Below, piece after piece: positions 9,409-21,134 of a DNA stretch of 64,000 bases (positions are counted from its first letter, which is position 1; the number at the start of each line of letters is the position of its first letter). Below the pieces are notes generated by a model. It saw only the letters and a program-made list of their open reading frames with translations, was not told the origin of the DNA and searched no databases. Source of the DNA: Podospora bellae-mahoneyi (Eukaryota; Ascomycota; Sordariomycetes; Sordariales; Podosporaceae); the NCBI RefSeq assembly GCF_035222275.1, contig NC_085881.1, positions 1,798,001-1,862,000 on the forward strand, in the 5' to 3' direction. The translations under genes were made by a program, and so were the position numbers.

Positions 9409-12400
9409 GAGGTAATAGATAATATGTTGATCAGAGGGGGAGGGGGTGGAGGCTTGGGGGTTTGGTTGGTTTCGGCGTTGCTCGGCGTCTTTGCTTCATG
9501 GGTTATGAATTTACCTGCTTGATTACTTGTTATAGACTTGGGCTGTTTGCTGAGCGCTTTTGTAGACAGCGTCTGTCAGATTCGGACTGGATCACCCGGC
9601 TGCTCCCATGTGGTGGTCTGGGGATGGGTTGGTCGTCTAAAAATATTTGGGACTGGTGTGTGTACACTGCAGATATATACACATGATAACAATGCATACC
9701 TTGTTGAAGAGAGGTCATACCGCAGCGTATGCCGTTGCCGAGATGGTGGGAAAGCATGATTATCTGACATCCGCCTCAGCACAGAGAGGCTGCTGTCAAT
9801 ACGCCACGAGGATGATGTCTTGCCTAAGCGATCCGAGCATGTCCCGAAGGTTTCTCTCCTGTTTCGGATATGATGTATGCGGTGGCCAGCAGAACACGTG
9901 CGCCCTCTGGATCCAAATCGGAAGTGATGTAGGGAGGTGTTGGCTATAGGTCTGTTCCCAATGAAGCTATCCAGGCTTCACCCGAAAGGCATTGAAGCGT
10001 CACAGCCCGAAGACGAAGGGCCAACTTAAAGGACCGACTCGGCCCTGCGCGCAGAGGTGCAAGCGCGCGGAGGTTGGGTCGTAAAGAGGGAAGAAGTGGG
10101 TTCTTTTGTTTTGTCCAGGACGTTCTTGCAGGTCCGGGTACCACCATATCGGACCCTACTTCGCGGCCGCACAAAACGTAACCCCCGGTTCGGACGCAAG
10201 CGAGGGTCGAGGTGGAGTTCGAGACCTATCATGCAAAAGCTCATGAGCCCAAGCCACCCAGCCAGGGCCGTTCAGGCCAGTTCTCCGTAGTAGCTGGCTA
10301 CTCCGAGATCCGGGACCCGGTCGGTGCGGAATAGTAGCATACATACACAAACTTCATGATACCGCCGGTTGGCTGGCTGACCTGACAACACACAACCGCG
10401 CAGGAGGATTGTGGAGAGAGAGGGGCAGGGGGGAATAACATGGAGAAGTAAGTCCAGCTTAGCTACAACTCTTGTTTAAGCTATCAAAGCTTCTTCTCGG
10501 ATATACTCTCTCTCCTCTCTCCCCGCACCTGACATCGGTCCGAACCCCAACCTGTCCAGGGCCAAAAGTCGACAAGCAATGCAAGGCACCGCCGTTGTAG
10601 CCGACCGTTTGACGTGGGGAAACCTCAAGCGGGAAAGCCTCAGCCATTGCTCTTCGGCCCTTCTGAAGACAGAAAACTTGAAGTTTTCAGGGCCACGAGC
10701 AAGTCTGGGGAGGGCATGATGTGATGATTTGTGTCGATTACCCCACAATATTCTTCCCGAAAACCTGGGGGTTTTGGTCTGGGGAAAAAAGAAGGGTTCG
10801 AAACCGTTGGGATAAGCACGGATTTCGGGAAGAGGAAGCAAGATAACGGCGTTTGGCAATCCTTAGTGCGAGGGAGGCAGTCGATAGGTGTGACATGTTA
10901 TACAATCCATGTTTTTGTTTCTGAGCTCGGGAGCAGCTGCAAAATGGGTTTCGCAAAAGTGGCCTTGCTCGCTTGATCCGGGCATCCTGACATGTGAATC
11001 TGAATCCATGTCCCATTTTGAACAAGGCTGAGAATGATTGTGTTGTATAAGTTGGCAAGGCTGAAACCAGGTTTCCCCAGCCCTGTGGGAATGGCGAATG
11101 AGCGACTCCGTTTGATGGGAGAGTCGCTTCCGGGAGAGCAGCGCGAATTGCGCACATGATCGTGGTGGGATGATGGACGGTAGCGAGCGCAACACATGCT
11201 GTCCGTAACGACTGAGAGCCAGCGCCAAGGAATGAGGCTTTGGGAGTTCTGGCTTGTCGTTGACGACGGCTTCAAGCAGAGGGCAGCCTTTTCGGACCGA
11301 CTGTGGAGGTGTGAGGGCCTGAGACCAAAGGCGTCGATTGGTGGCTCCTGGGGCCTCTCTCCGCATTCCCAAGCCACCCCTGTTAACCCCAGCTCCCCAG
11401 CTTTTTCCCGCAATTCCAATGCGACGTTTTCACCTTCTCCCGCGAGCATGAGAAGGCTGGTTCCGTTTTGCGAGACGTTTTTTTCCTCGATCTGCTGGTC
11501 GTGACAATCGTTCGCGATGAGAGGTTGCAGTCCCTGTGAATCATATTACATCCACTACCTAGCCAGAGATGATGTGCATAGGTACTGTACCTTTGTGTAA
11601 GAAAACAAAACTTGTCGTTCGGGGAAGAGTCAACAAGAATAGAAAGGCACCAGATCTATGCAGGACCGGCATGTGCTGAATCCGCATGACGTTTGTGTCG
11701 AATTGTGTCCCTCTTTTGAACGCGGTCCACAGAAGCTAACAAAGAAGAGGAAGCGGGTGACTTATCAGTGAAAAGCTATCATCATGCCATTGGGCGGTGA
11801 TGAATCCTTTGCTGGAAGTTGAAACGAGGGCTCGCCCGTTCAAGTAGCAACGGCAGACAAGGACTGACCTTCCCGATGCAACCATATCGCATAATCCATC
11901 ATGTAATGGCGGGCTATGATTGGCCAAGGCTTTTCTTCCGTTTTGCCCAAGCTGGCTGGAGTCCCAGTAAGTATGAATTTGGGAATGTCTGAGGTGATGG
12001 GACTCGTTGCAGCAAGACACGGTGGGCGACAAGCTTTTGACTGACTGAGACACCAAACACGATTTGCCTAGTTCAGCTGGAATTCCAACCGTGCAGTGTC
12101 GATTTCAGCTCGATTCAGGCCTTTTGTGATGTCGAAGCAGCCCTCACCGGAAAAGAAGCAACCTCGAACGCCCGTGCCTCTCAGGAACGGGCGATCATTG
12201 CCATTTCAAAGCAGGTGAGCCACGCCAGGCACGATAGCTGGCCGCTGTAATAAACACTAGACATGTGTGTCGTGCCACGGTGGTGAACGTTATCTGGCAG
12301 ACTGAGACAGAATCGGAGTTTAACTAGGTTCCTGGAACTGGTGTGATGGTGCCCTGCATCGTGAGACTCTACATTAGGACACCTCGGTCTGGTGGGAGCG

Positions 12401-13463
12401 GACATTGGTTTGCCATGCGGTGATCTTGGTGCGTCGGCCTCACCGCCATCCACCTGAGCATAGCGTGCATAGGTAATGAGAATTAGAGGCTGCGGATAAT
12501 GACTGGCTATAACTGTCGAAGCACAGCCTGGTTGTCCCTGCTCTGAAGTGCTCTGCTAAAGTCGAGGGGCTGCCCGTGCGACGCCCACGAAAACAGAGGA
12601 GCAACAAAATTCGGTTCCCATGCGCTCCCGTTTCTCCTAACGGTTCACTTGTACCACGTCTCTCCCGTGAATATCGATAGCTTAAACATTTCACGGTACC
12701 TATTGTACTCAGTGATTGCCGATGGGATACGGATATGATATGAGAGGATAGGAAGGAATAGGGAAAATAAAATCGCGCTGCTCGGTTGGTTGTTGGTTGG
12801 GTTCGTTGAGTTCCTGGTTGCGTGCCCAGGGCAACGTTGTCGCCGTTGCATTCTCGTCACCTAACCGGAACGCACTGGCCAGGCTGAGAAATCTGGACCC
12901 ACCGCAATTAGCCCACTGAACTCCGTTTCTTTTCCAGCCCAGCTGCTCCGTCCCATGCATCCATCAATCCCGTCCATCTGTGCCCCAGGCCCCATTCATC
13001 TCCCCATTTCCCGTTTCCTTCTTCCCCTTCTGCAACCCTTTCCCCGTCCCACCCATCTTCCTCAGTCACTGCTCGTCCATTCTCGAGATATTCCCAATAT
13101 ATCACCGCGACCGCCCTCAATTTGTGTTTCTCATCGCGTCGGTGTATTTGGGCCCCCAGTGCTAGATCGACGACGTTCAGACGGCCTGTCATCCGATCTG
13201 CTTGCTAGTACCGCCAAAGCCCAGCGTGCCCCGCGAGTTTGACTTCGACCACCTGGACGGGCCGATTCCCCCAGATCATCTGAATTGACTTTCTGGAGTC
13301 CCCACGATTGCGCACCAACGCCCCAGTTCGTCCCGACACTCTGGATATCGACTGCACAAGAGCCAGTGGATGCTGGCTTTCGTGTCGCCGGCTTGCGCCG
13401 TCGCGTAGTGGCATTCTCACCCATCCCTGGTTGCGACCGCGTTGCCAGCACTAGGAAAACACA
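9409..13463. other. Four-kilobase gene-poor stretch
   Basis: No supportable gene. Reading frames up to 183 codons occur (for example 10898-11449 minus) but overlap on several frames and show no domain, start context or splice logic. The right 500-800 bases are pyrimidine-rich and probably form the promoter and long leader of the Zn2Cys6 gene. The stretch could hold a non-coding RNA; nothing in the sequence proves it. Confidence 0.5.
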
Positions 13464-15636
13464 ATGACGACAGCCGTGAAGAGGGCGTGCGATGCCTGCC
13501 ATCGACGAAAGGTCAAATGTGATGGAATCAACCCATGTCGCCACTGCTCGGCTTCACAGTTGGCTTGCACCTACAATGCCATTCCCCAGAAAAAGGGGCC
13601 CAAGGGGTCCCGAGCGAAGGTTATCAATGAACTCAAGGAGAACCAACGCCAGACGAGCCTCTCTTCGAAGCAGAACCCTTCCAACAGCCCAAGCTTGGCC
13701 CCTACACCCCGTTTGTTGACCAAGGAGATGATCAACGCTTGCGTCGAATTCTTTTTCGCCAATCTGTACCCCACCATGCCGATTCTGGACCGCCAGCGCC
13801 TGGAGCAGGATATCATGTACATGGAGCAGAATATCGATAGCTACTGCCTCTTGACATCCCTGTGCGCCTTTGTGTCGCTCCAGCCCGGCATGGTTATGCC
13901 AAACATGGGCATGTCGTCCATGAGCGATCCTTTCAACCCGGACATGATGTTTGGCGGTGGCAACATTCTGACCTGCACGTTGCTGATGGAGGAGACGATT
14001 CGGGTCCGGAAGAGCGAGGATTATGCGGCTTCGCGCACCATCAACACCCTCTGCACCGACTTTTTCCTGTTTGCTGTACACCACGGTCTGGAGATGCACG
14101 ACAAGGCTTGGTTCTACTTGCGGGAGGCCACCACATTGGCGCACCTGTCGAGGATGAACGAAGAAACCCAGTACATGCAGTACGACAGCAATGACGCAGC
14201 CAGATGCAGACGTCTGTACTGGCTGCTCTTTGTCACTGAACGGTGCGTTTTGACAGTGCCCTGCTCTGGTATAACGTCAATTGTGGATGCTGACAGTCTA
14301 TTTTAGTGCCTACGCCTTGCAGCATCGTCGTCCCATGACTCTGGAAGCAACCATCAACCTCCCGGCACATGCTGACCCCTCCAATCCTCACTCGCATCAC
14401 ATTCCCAGTTTCCTTCGCCAGATTCAGCTCTTCCATTCTTTCGACCATGGTCTACTTTCCATGTGGATGAAGACCAAGCGCGAATGCTCTGACTCATATC
14501 TCACCAGCCTGGAGAAACAGCTGCAGGAAGTCCTGCCCCCATATCTCAACGATACTCAGGCCCAGCTGAACGAGATGTCAATCAACCTTCACTGGCTCAA
14601 GGACATGGCCTGGAAGCTGGGTCTTGCAAACAACAACGGCCATGATGCTGAGCTCTCTTACTCCTTTTTGCCAATGGTCGCACATTTCCCAGGAAATCTG
14701 GGCCTGCAGGGCTTTGGTTTCCTCGAGAAGCTGCTCAGCATCACATACGACCTCTCCGAAGCACTCTCTATGCAACCGGCTCCCAGGACGCCTTTCACCC
14801 CTGGCCCGCATGATCAGCTCCGAAAGATACTCAACATTGTCACGACTCTGCGCAACGGACAACACCACTTCCTGCCTTTGCTTCTCAGCAAGATACACGC
14901 TGCTTTGCCAAAGATGGCCAGCCCTATGCTGCAGAACGCCCCGGAAAGTGCGGCCTGCAATATCGACATTTTTGACGGGTTTGGAAACGCTGGCATGGCA
15001 CAGCCCCCGGTTTACTCGCATGAGTCGTATGATAACAAATTTTCGATCCCACGAATCGAGGACCACAACTCTTCGGATTCTAACAGCCCCAACAACATCA
15101 CTCCACCGAGCAGCAACGATATGAATTCGCCCTTTGTTAGCTCGCCACCCATCATGTCCCCCGGCGGCATGGACCTGCCTCATGGTATGCCATCCGACTT
15201 TACCTCAATGCCAGAAATGGTCATGAGTCCAATGAGCCATGCACCGCCGACCTCGTTGGGTGCCACTGTTGGCATGAACAACCACCAGGCACAACACACA
15301 CCGCTCTCACCCTTTCCGAATCTGGGTTCGCAAATACAAGGAATGAACAACCACAACATCAACCCTCCTCCAAATATAGCCCTCGCTTCTCAAATGCATC
15401 TCCCTCAGCCGATGGGAGGGACAATAGGCTCCAATATCGGTAGCAACATGATGTCGAGGCCACAAGCACAACAACGGACAAGCAGCTTTGCACTCGGGCC
15501 CACACCGATTCGTACTGTAGGCGATTTTCAAGCACTGCAGCGGACCAACTCAGACATGACGCCCATGAGTCCGCTGCATTCAATGGGGATGGGCTCTATG
15601 GGAAATGAAATGGACTTCAACACGCCCTTGAGGTAG
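13464..15636 (+). CDS. Zn2Cys6 transcription factor with fungal-specific TF domain, 702 aa
   Basis: Nuclear DNA-binding regulator. Exons 13464-14242 and 14307-15636 flank a 64-nt intron. The GAL4-type binuclear cluster sits at the very N-terminus (ACDACHRRKVKCDG, then NPCRHC and LACTY: six cysteines), followed by a basic linker with KKGPKGSRAKV. The middle-homology region spans about residues 90-350, including CRRLYWLLFVTERAYALQ, a motif of sugar-type regulators related to fungal maltose and amylase activators. The last 200 residues are rich in Met, Asn, Pro, Ser and Gln and probably a disordered activation region. I infer a role in carbon or sugar response from the family resemblance; it could be a COL-26/BglR-like or other member, which I cannot decide by eye. 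The ATG at 13464 is the only one giving the cluster its usual position. Confidence 0.93.
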
Positions 15637-17297
15637 TAACGCTGGATTGGGGGACGCAGCATGAGGGAGGATTTATCTTTTCTTGTTCATCTTCTCGACC
15701 TTTGGTCACTCCACAACCCCCTTTTTCTTTTGTATCGGTCATAAAAGGTTCCCACAGGCATTTTTTTTCATTATCTGGCATCTTATCATCGGAGTCTATT
15801 GGATGGCGTACCTGCTAGCCTTGCTGTCGATTTGGATATGGTTCCCCAGGCGCACACGAATCACGAGTTTTTGGGGAAGCTGAAAAAATGGGAGCCCACT
15901 GAAAAAAATTGTCCATCACAGCACACAGTTTTCTTTTGTTTCGGATCTTGCTTCTTGGCAATCAGTATATTTGTTGGGTCGGCGAGTGGGGAATTTGAGG
16001 AATATGGGCAGACGAGCTCTACCACTGTGCCAGGGATAATAGCATGCAGGGTGACATCTGATCTTGTACAAGGGTGCTAGGGAGGACGGCGGGGAGGAAT
16101 GCAAGCAATATACAGTGTTTTTAGTTACTGCTGTTTCTGCAGCATGGTTCGCTACTCGGCCAGGCTGGTTGTAACAATAGAGTCCCGTATCTTAGCACAT
16201 TGTCCGCTGTCCGCTGTCCCTGTGTCTTGTCCGATAGTGGAACCAGCGGAGGGAGAGATCATGCAAGATACCGGATATTGCGGGGGCTTGTTCGCGGATG
16301 GCTGTACTTGAAGGGATGTTTCCAAAGAGCTAGGATTCCGACAGCAGGGATGAGTAGATTGCGGCATAACCTCCAGGTTGCAACACTTGGACTTGAGGTA
16401 CTGTAGCTTACTTGCATTGATACCGGAATTAAGAGAGGAAGTTTTACAGCCACCCTGCCCATATTATATTGCGAACTACACCTTGAAGGATGACAACTAG
16501 GCTTTCCAATAGTTAGTAGGCCTTTGAAGATATTTAAAAGGCCCGTCAATATACTTTCGATGCATGGTTTACAACATCATATGGACCGACCTACCTGTGT
16601 GTATCAACTATTTTGTGGTGAGGGTGCCAGGAGCTACTTGTCCGATTCGTGCGGTCTTTGTGCTCACGCACCGGCTCAAGCCCGCCCACCGACGAGGATA
16701 TGTGTAACAGGAGCGGCATGAAGCTATTGGAAGGCAACAACAGCAGAGGGCTTGTGACCGGCCTTCCCCAGCTCGGGATCCAGCAACGTCCGAGTCGAGA
16801 GTGGTTTATCATCGAGCCTACGATTCAAGCTCACAATACCGCAGCCACTATGACCGAGCCGGCGCCTTCTCTCGGCGGCCGACTTATGCAACGGTTCAAG
16901 CTCCAAGAATAGCTTCAAGCCTGAACGGTCACAAGGTTCGACGGTCTCCTGAACGATGTGTATCTTACGTCTCAAGGGAGCATCTAACGGAAGCAATTTC
17001 TACCAAAAAAAGCCAATATAAATATCTTGGGCAAGATTCCCCTCGAGTCATTTCTTTTACGCCATCAGATCGATCTTCACCTACAGGCAAGAGTCCCAAT
17101 CTCTCCGCCCTCGAGTGAACTTGCATATCTCATTTAACTTCCTATTCCGTCCACCAAAAAGTATTCCCCCCTTTCTTCACCAAACCCGCCCTTACATTTA
17201 TCAACAACCCCATCCATATCTATAACCTGCTCCCTGCCCCCCACCCCATCCCCGCCTTTTTTTTAAATAATTCATTTTTTAATTTACCTTTTTCAAA
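15637..17297. other. Intergenic, no gene seen
   Basis: 1.7 kb. Left part is the 3' region of the Zn2Cys6 gene; right part, AT- and pyrimidine-rich near 17150-17297, is the leader of the next gene. No supportable frame. Confidence 0.55.
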
Positions 17298-17732
17298 ATG
17301 GCTTCCAACAACACCTCCCCCATCCCCGTCGCCACCTTTGGCAAAGACCCGAAAGTAGCCGAGCAAGTCCGCGAGAAGCTCCTTCCCGACATCGAAGTCG
17401 TCCACTGCTCCCTCACCCTCGACTCGGCCCTCGCCGAGCTCCCCGCCCTCTGCTCCGGGGACACCTCCGTCTCCCCTTCCTCCGGCCTCGGCACAAACGC
17501 CGGTGCTTCCGACTCCTCCTCCCGCAAGGCCCCCCAGGCCATCTTCTTCGGGGGCGGCTTCACGGACGACGAGTACGAGCAGATCGTCGCCGCCGTCCAG
17601 GCCCGCGCTCCGGGCATCCACATGGTCAAGGTCCAGAAGCGGGATGTTCTCGCCGCGGGCTCGTTCGGGCCGAACCCGGACACTATTGCCAAGATTTACA
17701 GGAAGAAGATGGCTGCTCTGGTGGCTGCTTAG
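17298..17732 (+). CDS. Small conserved-looking fungal protein of unknown function, 144 aa
   Basis: Single exon, good start context (caaaATGgc) after a pyrimidine-rich leader. Strong codon bias towards C-ending codons, as in well-expressed genes. Sequence starts PVATFGKDPKVAEQVREKLLP, then a beta-alpha pattern with EVVHCSLTLDSALAELP. The middle is a Ser/Gly-rich linker, then AIFFGGGFTDDEYEQIV with a glycine turn, and a final helix. The alternation suggests a small Rossmann-like or flavodoxin-like alpha/beta fold with a FGGG turn, but no catalytic motif is recognisable. No signal peptide or membrane segment. I do not recognise a named family; I recall similar proteins only as hypothetical proteins of Sordariomycetes, without a function. 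Confidence 0.78.
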   Translation: MASNNTSPIPVATFGKDPKVAEQVREKLLPDIEVVHCSLTLDSALAELPALCSGDTSVSPSSGLGTNAGASDSSSRKAPQAIFFGGGFTDDEYEQIVAAVQARAPGIHMVKVQKRDVLAAGSFGPNPDTIAKIYRKKMAALVAA

Positions 17733-18762
17733 ATCGTCTTCTGACCCTCATTGCGAGAGTGGTGGAAGGGAGGAAGACAGGGGTGGATATGGGGTGCTGG
17801 ATGGGGAGGAACAAGTCACAGCAAGGGTGAGAGTTGTGGTTATCGGTGATGGCGGCGGCAAGGAGGATGGAAGACTAGGAATTTGGAACACCATCTTGAC
17901 GGTGGGGGTGGGCAACATTGCGACTTTGTATCTTCCTGTTTCTGATCTCGATGCTTTGTGTTTGACTGGGGGGAAAGGTATGTGGAACGACAAGTTGTTG
18001 CAGCATGAGGGTGAGGGGATAGCTATGGGTGATCTTTGAGCAGACAGTGATACACGAGTTTTCTTTTGCTGGTTTCACACTATCACTCACTCGCTCACTC
18101 AATCAACTCGTTCACACACGCTTGAAACAGTCCACACTCCTGACTGGTGTGTCCGCTGTTGTATGCATAGGTACGCTGTGACGCTATGAACCTCTCTTAT
18201 CCCAAGAGCATCCCCCCCCATTCCGCGCGCCTGTACTTTTTTCGACCTGCAGCAGAAAAGAGAGAGCACCGAGGCCAGGAAAAAAAAGCGAGAATTCCAT
18301 GTGAGCAGAAAACATACAACCAAAAATGAAATCAACAGAGCCAATGACCACTAAACCCCCTACTCGCAAATGAAACAAAAGACAAGATAAAGACGGAAAA
18401 AAAAAACTGTATCCCTACAAGATTTCCCCCAAAAGCAACACGACTTGTCTATCTTTCCCATCCACCCAGAAAAAAAAGACAGCCGCGCCGGTTTCGCTCA
18501 ATGCAAGATGTCCCTTTTGGGTCCAATCGCTAAAGCCTTCCCTTAACCCAGGCCCCCCCACCCCGTATATACGCCCAGCCTGCCCCGGTGTGATCATCGC
18601 AAGCAAACAACGATAGGAACCATAAACAACATGAGATCGAGCGCGAATCCAATTCCCAAACACCTTGTGCCCGTCCGTGCCCCACCAGTTCGCCAAACTC
18701 AAAATAGACCGACCCAGAGAGGAACGAAGCGAGGGAACGGGTTAAGGAGCAGGGTGCGTCAT
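17733..18762. other. Convergent 3' regions, no gene seen
   Basis: About 1 kb between two convergent genes. It has frames that continue the shadow of the gene on the left, and A-rich stretches near 18300-18470. Confidence 0.55.
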
Positions 18763-21134
18763 TCAAGTCCGCCGGCTGCTTGGTCCAAAATCCGGCTCCA
18801 CGACTGCTCTCTTGTCCTTGCGGGGCCGGATCACGTACTCGGCCATGATTTGAATGTGGTCAGATGGGAAGTGATAATATGGGAAGCCGGGAATCCGCGT
18901 AAGAGCCTGCTTGTCCGGAGGAGCAAGCAACGACACCAACTCCAGCGTGTTGGTCGAATACCAGATGTAGTCAATGACTTCACGGAAGGTTGGTGTGTAG
19001 TTGGTGAAGCTAAGTTCATGAGGTCCACCTCTGAGATGGGCATAGGCCGAACGGATGCTGAAGGGGTGCTCAACACCGTCTCTCGTGAAGTTTCCGTACT
19101 TTCGACCAAGCCATTCGGGGTGATCATGGGAAAGACGGCCAGTGGCAAGAAAGTCGTAAACGCCACTGCTGGGCGTAGAGTTGTAATCGCCGCAGATGAT
19201 CAGAGGAATATCCGTGTTGTTGCGATACTCCTGTGAAGGGCCTGGCGGAGGAAGCTCCTGCCTCTCCTCTCCTTCTTCGAGGATCCCTTGAATCGCTTGC
19301 TTTTTGTCGATTGCCATCGGCGGGGTTCGTGTCCATTTATCGCCGAGCCTCGTGATGTTCTCCATCAGACACGCGATCTGCAATAGCTTCACGTCGCAAA
19401 GATCAGGCTCCCAGGCCAGATGCGTGTTGGCCACAATCAAGCGAGACCCTGTTACTCGGCTCTCCAGCAAGATAATCGTCCCAATATTATCTTTGCCCAT
19501 CGCCCTGTTGTAAACGTCGTGGTTTTGCTTGAGATCTGGGCGGGTGATGGTGAGGTGTGAATAGTCAAGCATCTCCTTTTGCAGTACAATCCACTTGTCG
19601 GTCTTCCAGAAAGTAGCACAGCCGTCAACACCGCCTACCATGTTGTTGGGCAATGTCTTCACCTTGGGTCTTGACCACTGTATACCTCTATAACCGTGTT
19701 TGGCCAGGGAGGGAGAGAATTCGTTCTCATAGGCGTTCCTGCTGATCTCTTGGAGGCAGACGATGTCTGGGTTGCGGTCATAGATCTCGTCGAGAATCAA
19801 CTGCTTGCGATAGTCCCATTCAAGAGCTGAGGGCGGTGTGTAGCCATACATCTGCTTGGTTGCGTACCTTTCGCACAGAATATTCCACGTTAAAACGCTG
19901 ACACGTTCAAGGCTAGACGCCACATCATCTTGCACCGTGATGGGAAGACGAGGAGCGGGAGCAGGGGGGACTGCAGAGGGCGACCATCAGTATGTGGCGT
20001 GCTTGGTTCAAGGTGGTCGGTCAGAAACTTACCTGGAGCGTCAACGAGAAGACTGTTGATCAAGCTCTTCGTGTCCTTGTTCATGATTTCGTCTTTCAAC
20101 GGGCCATTCATGAGTGGGTTGCCGTGGAGACCCAGCATCTCCAGCTTGTAAAGGAAGCCCAATTCATACGGAAGGCTTGTTATGTGATTGTTAAACAAGA
20201 TAAGCTGCTGGAGGTTTGTGCACATGCCGATTTCGGGGGGCAGTTCATGCAGTTCGTTATGAGACGCTTCCAACACCTTCAAGCACCTTAGTTTGCCAAT
20301 ATCTGGAGGCAAGACGGTAATCTTGTTGGACGCAATGTACAGCTCTACAAGAAAATCGTAACTGAACAAGGCCCGCGCAATCTTGCGCACCCCTTGACCG
20401 CTCAGGTCGAGGTTGTGCCAATCCTGTCGTTTGACAAGCTTGTTTGTGGTATAGGAGGGCCGGTTTCTAGCGACTTCCTGGTCCTCTGTAGTTGTCGTTC
20501 CTTCGGAAGCATACACCACCCCCTTGTTGTCGGATGCCTTGGCCCGTGCATAATAGTGCGGAAGGTGCTGCTCAACCATGGTTTGATGCGCCTCCTGTGC
20601 TTGTTTGTACAATTTGAGCTGCTCTCCCCAACTGTCCGAGATTGCTTGACCAGAACCACCTCTAGTGGTGGCAGTTTGCCCGCTAGGATGGCTCCCGGCA
20701 GCAAATGGGCTAGAGGCTTGATGGGCGCCGGTGGAGTAGCTTGAATGCCCCATGTTCCCCGCCGGTAACCCGTGTACACCGGGGTCTGGCTGAAGATTCT
20801 GATGGTGATGCGCATGATGCTGATGTGGATGGCCCTGTGGCTGTTGACCGTAGTTGTACTGTTGATACTGCACTGGCGGAATATTGGGCTGACCCCGCCC
20901 TGGAGCACCACTGAGGCGATTGTTGTGCCCCTGCTGGGGCCCCTGACCATACATGCCGCGCAGGTTTTGGCCAAGAGACGCCGATGTCTTAGAATGGGCG
21001 GTGGGTTGGGCGGCCACTAGGTGTGACAAAAGGGAGTTGAGCAGTATGCCGTTGGCGATCGAGCTGCTAGAGCTGAAATTGGACGAAAGCGGGCTCGAGA
21101 AGGCTTGTATCGGATGTCGGTCACCATCTGCCAT
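18763..21134 (-). CDS. ccr4: CCR4 deadenylase (CCR4-NOT catalytic subunit), 769 aa
   Basis: Poly(A)-specific 3' exonuclease of the CCR4-NOT complex, acting on cytoplasmic mRNA. Exons 21134-20033 and 19970-18763 with a 62-nt intron (GTAAGT..CAG). Order: Gln/His/Gly-rich disordered head to about residue 150; a segment with WGEQLKLYKQAQ; five leucine-rich repeats at about 245-350 (NLDLSGQGVRKIARALFSYD, then LELYIASN-like repeats), which bind the NOT1/CAF1 scaffold; then the endonuclease/exonuclease/phosphatase domain from about 390 to the end. Its Mg-binding and catalytic residues are visible in LTWNILCERYA, DIVCLQEISR, VANTHLAWEPD, ICGDYNSTP and FPSDHIQIMAEY. Start Met at 21134 gives a head like other fungal CCR4 proteins. 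Length is normal. High confidence. Confidence 0.97.

Noticed and set aside
10791-10805. B-box-like GGTTCGAAACC
   Set aside because: No paired T-stem, no A box upstream; not a tRNA.
10738-11449. Overlapping minus-strand frames up to 183 codons
   Set aside because: Several frames open at once with Ser/Pro/Arg-rich translations; typical of non-coding GC-rich DNA.
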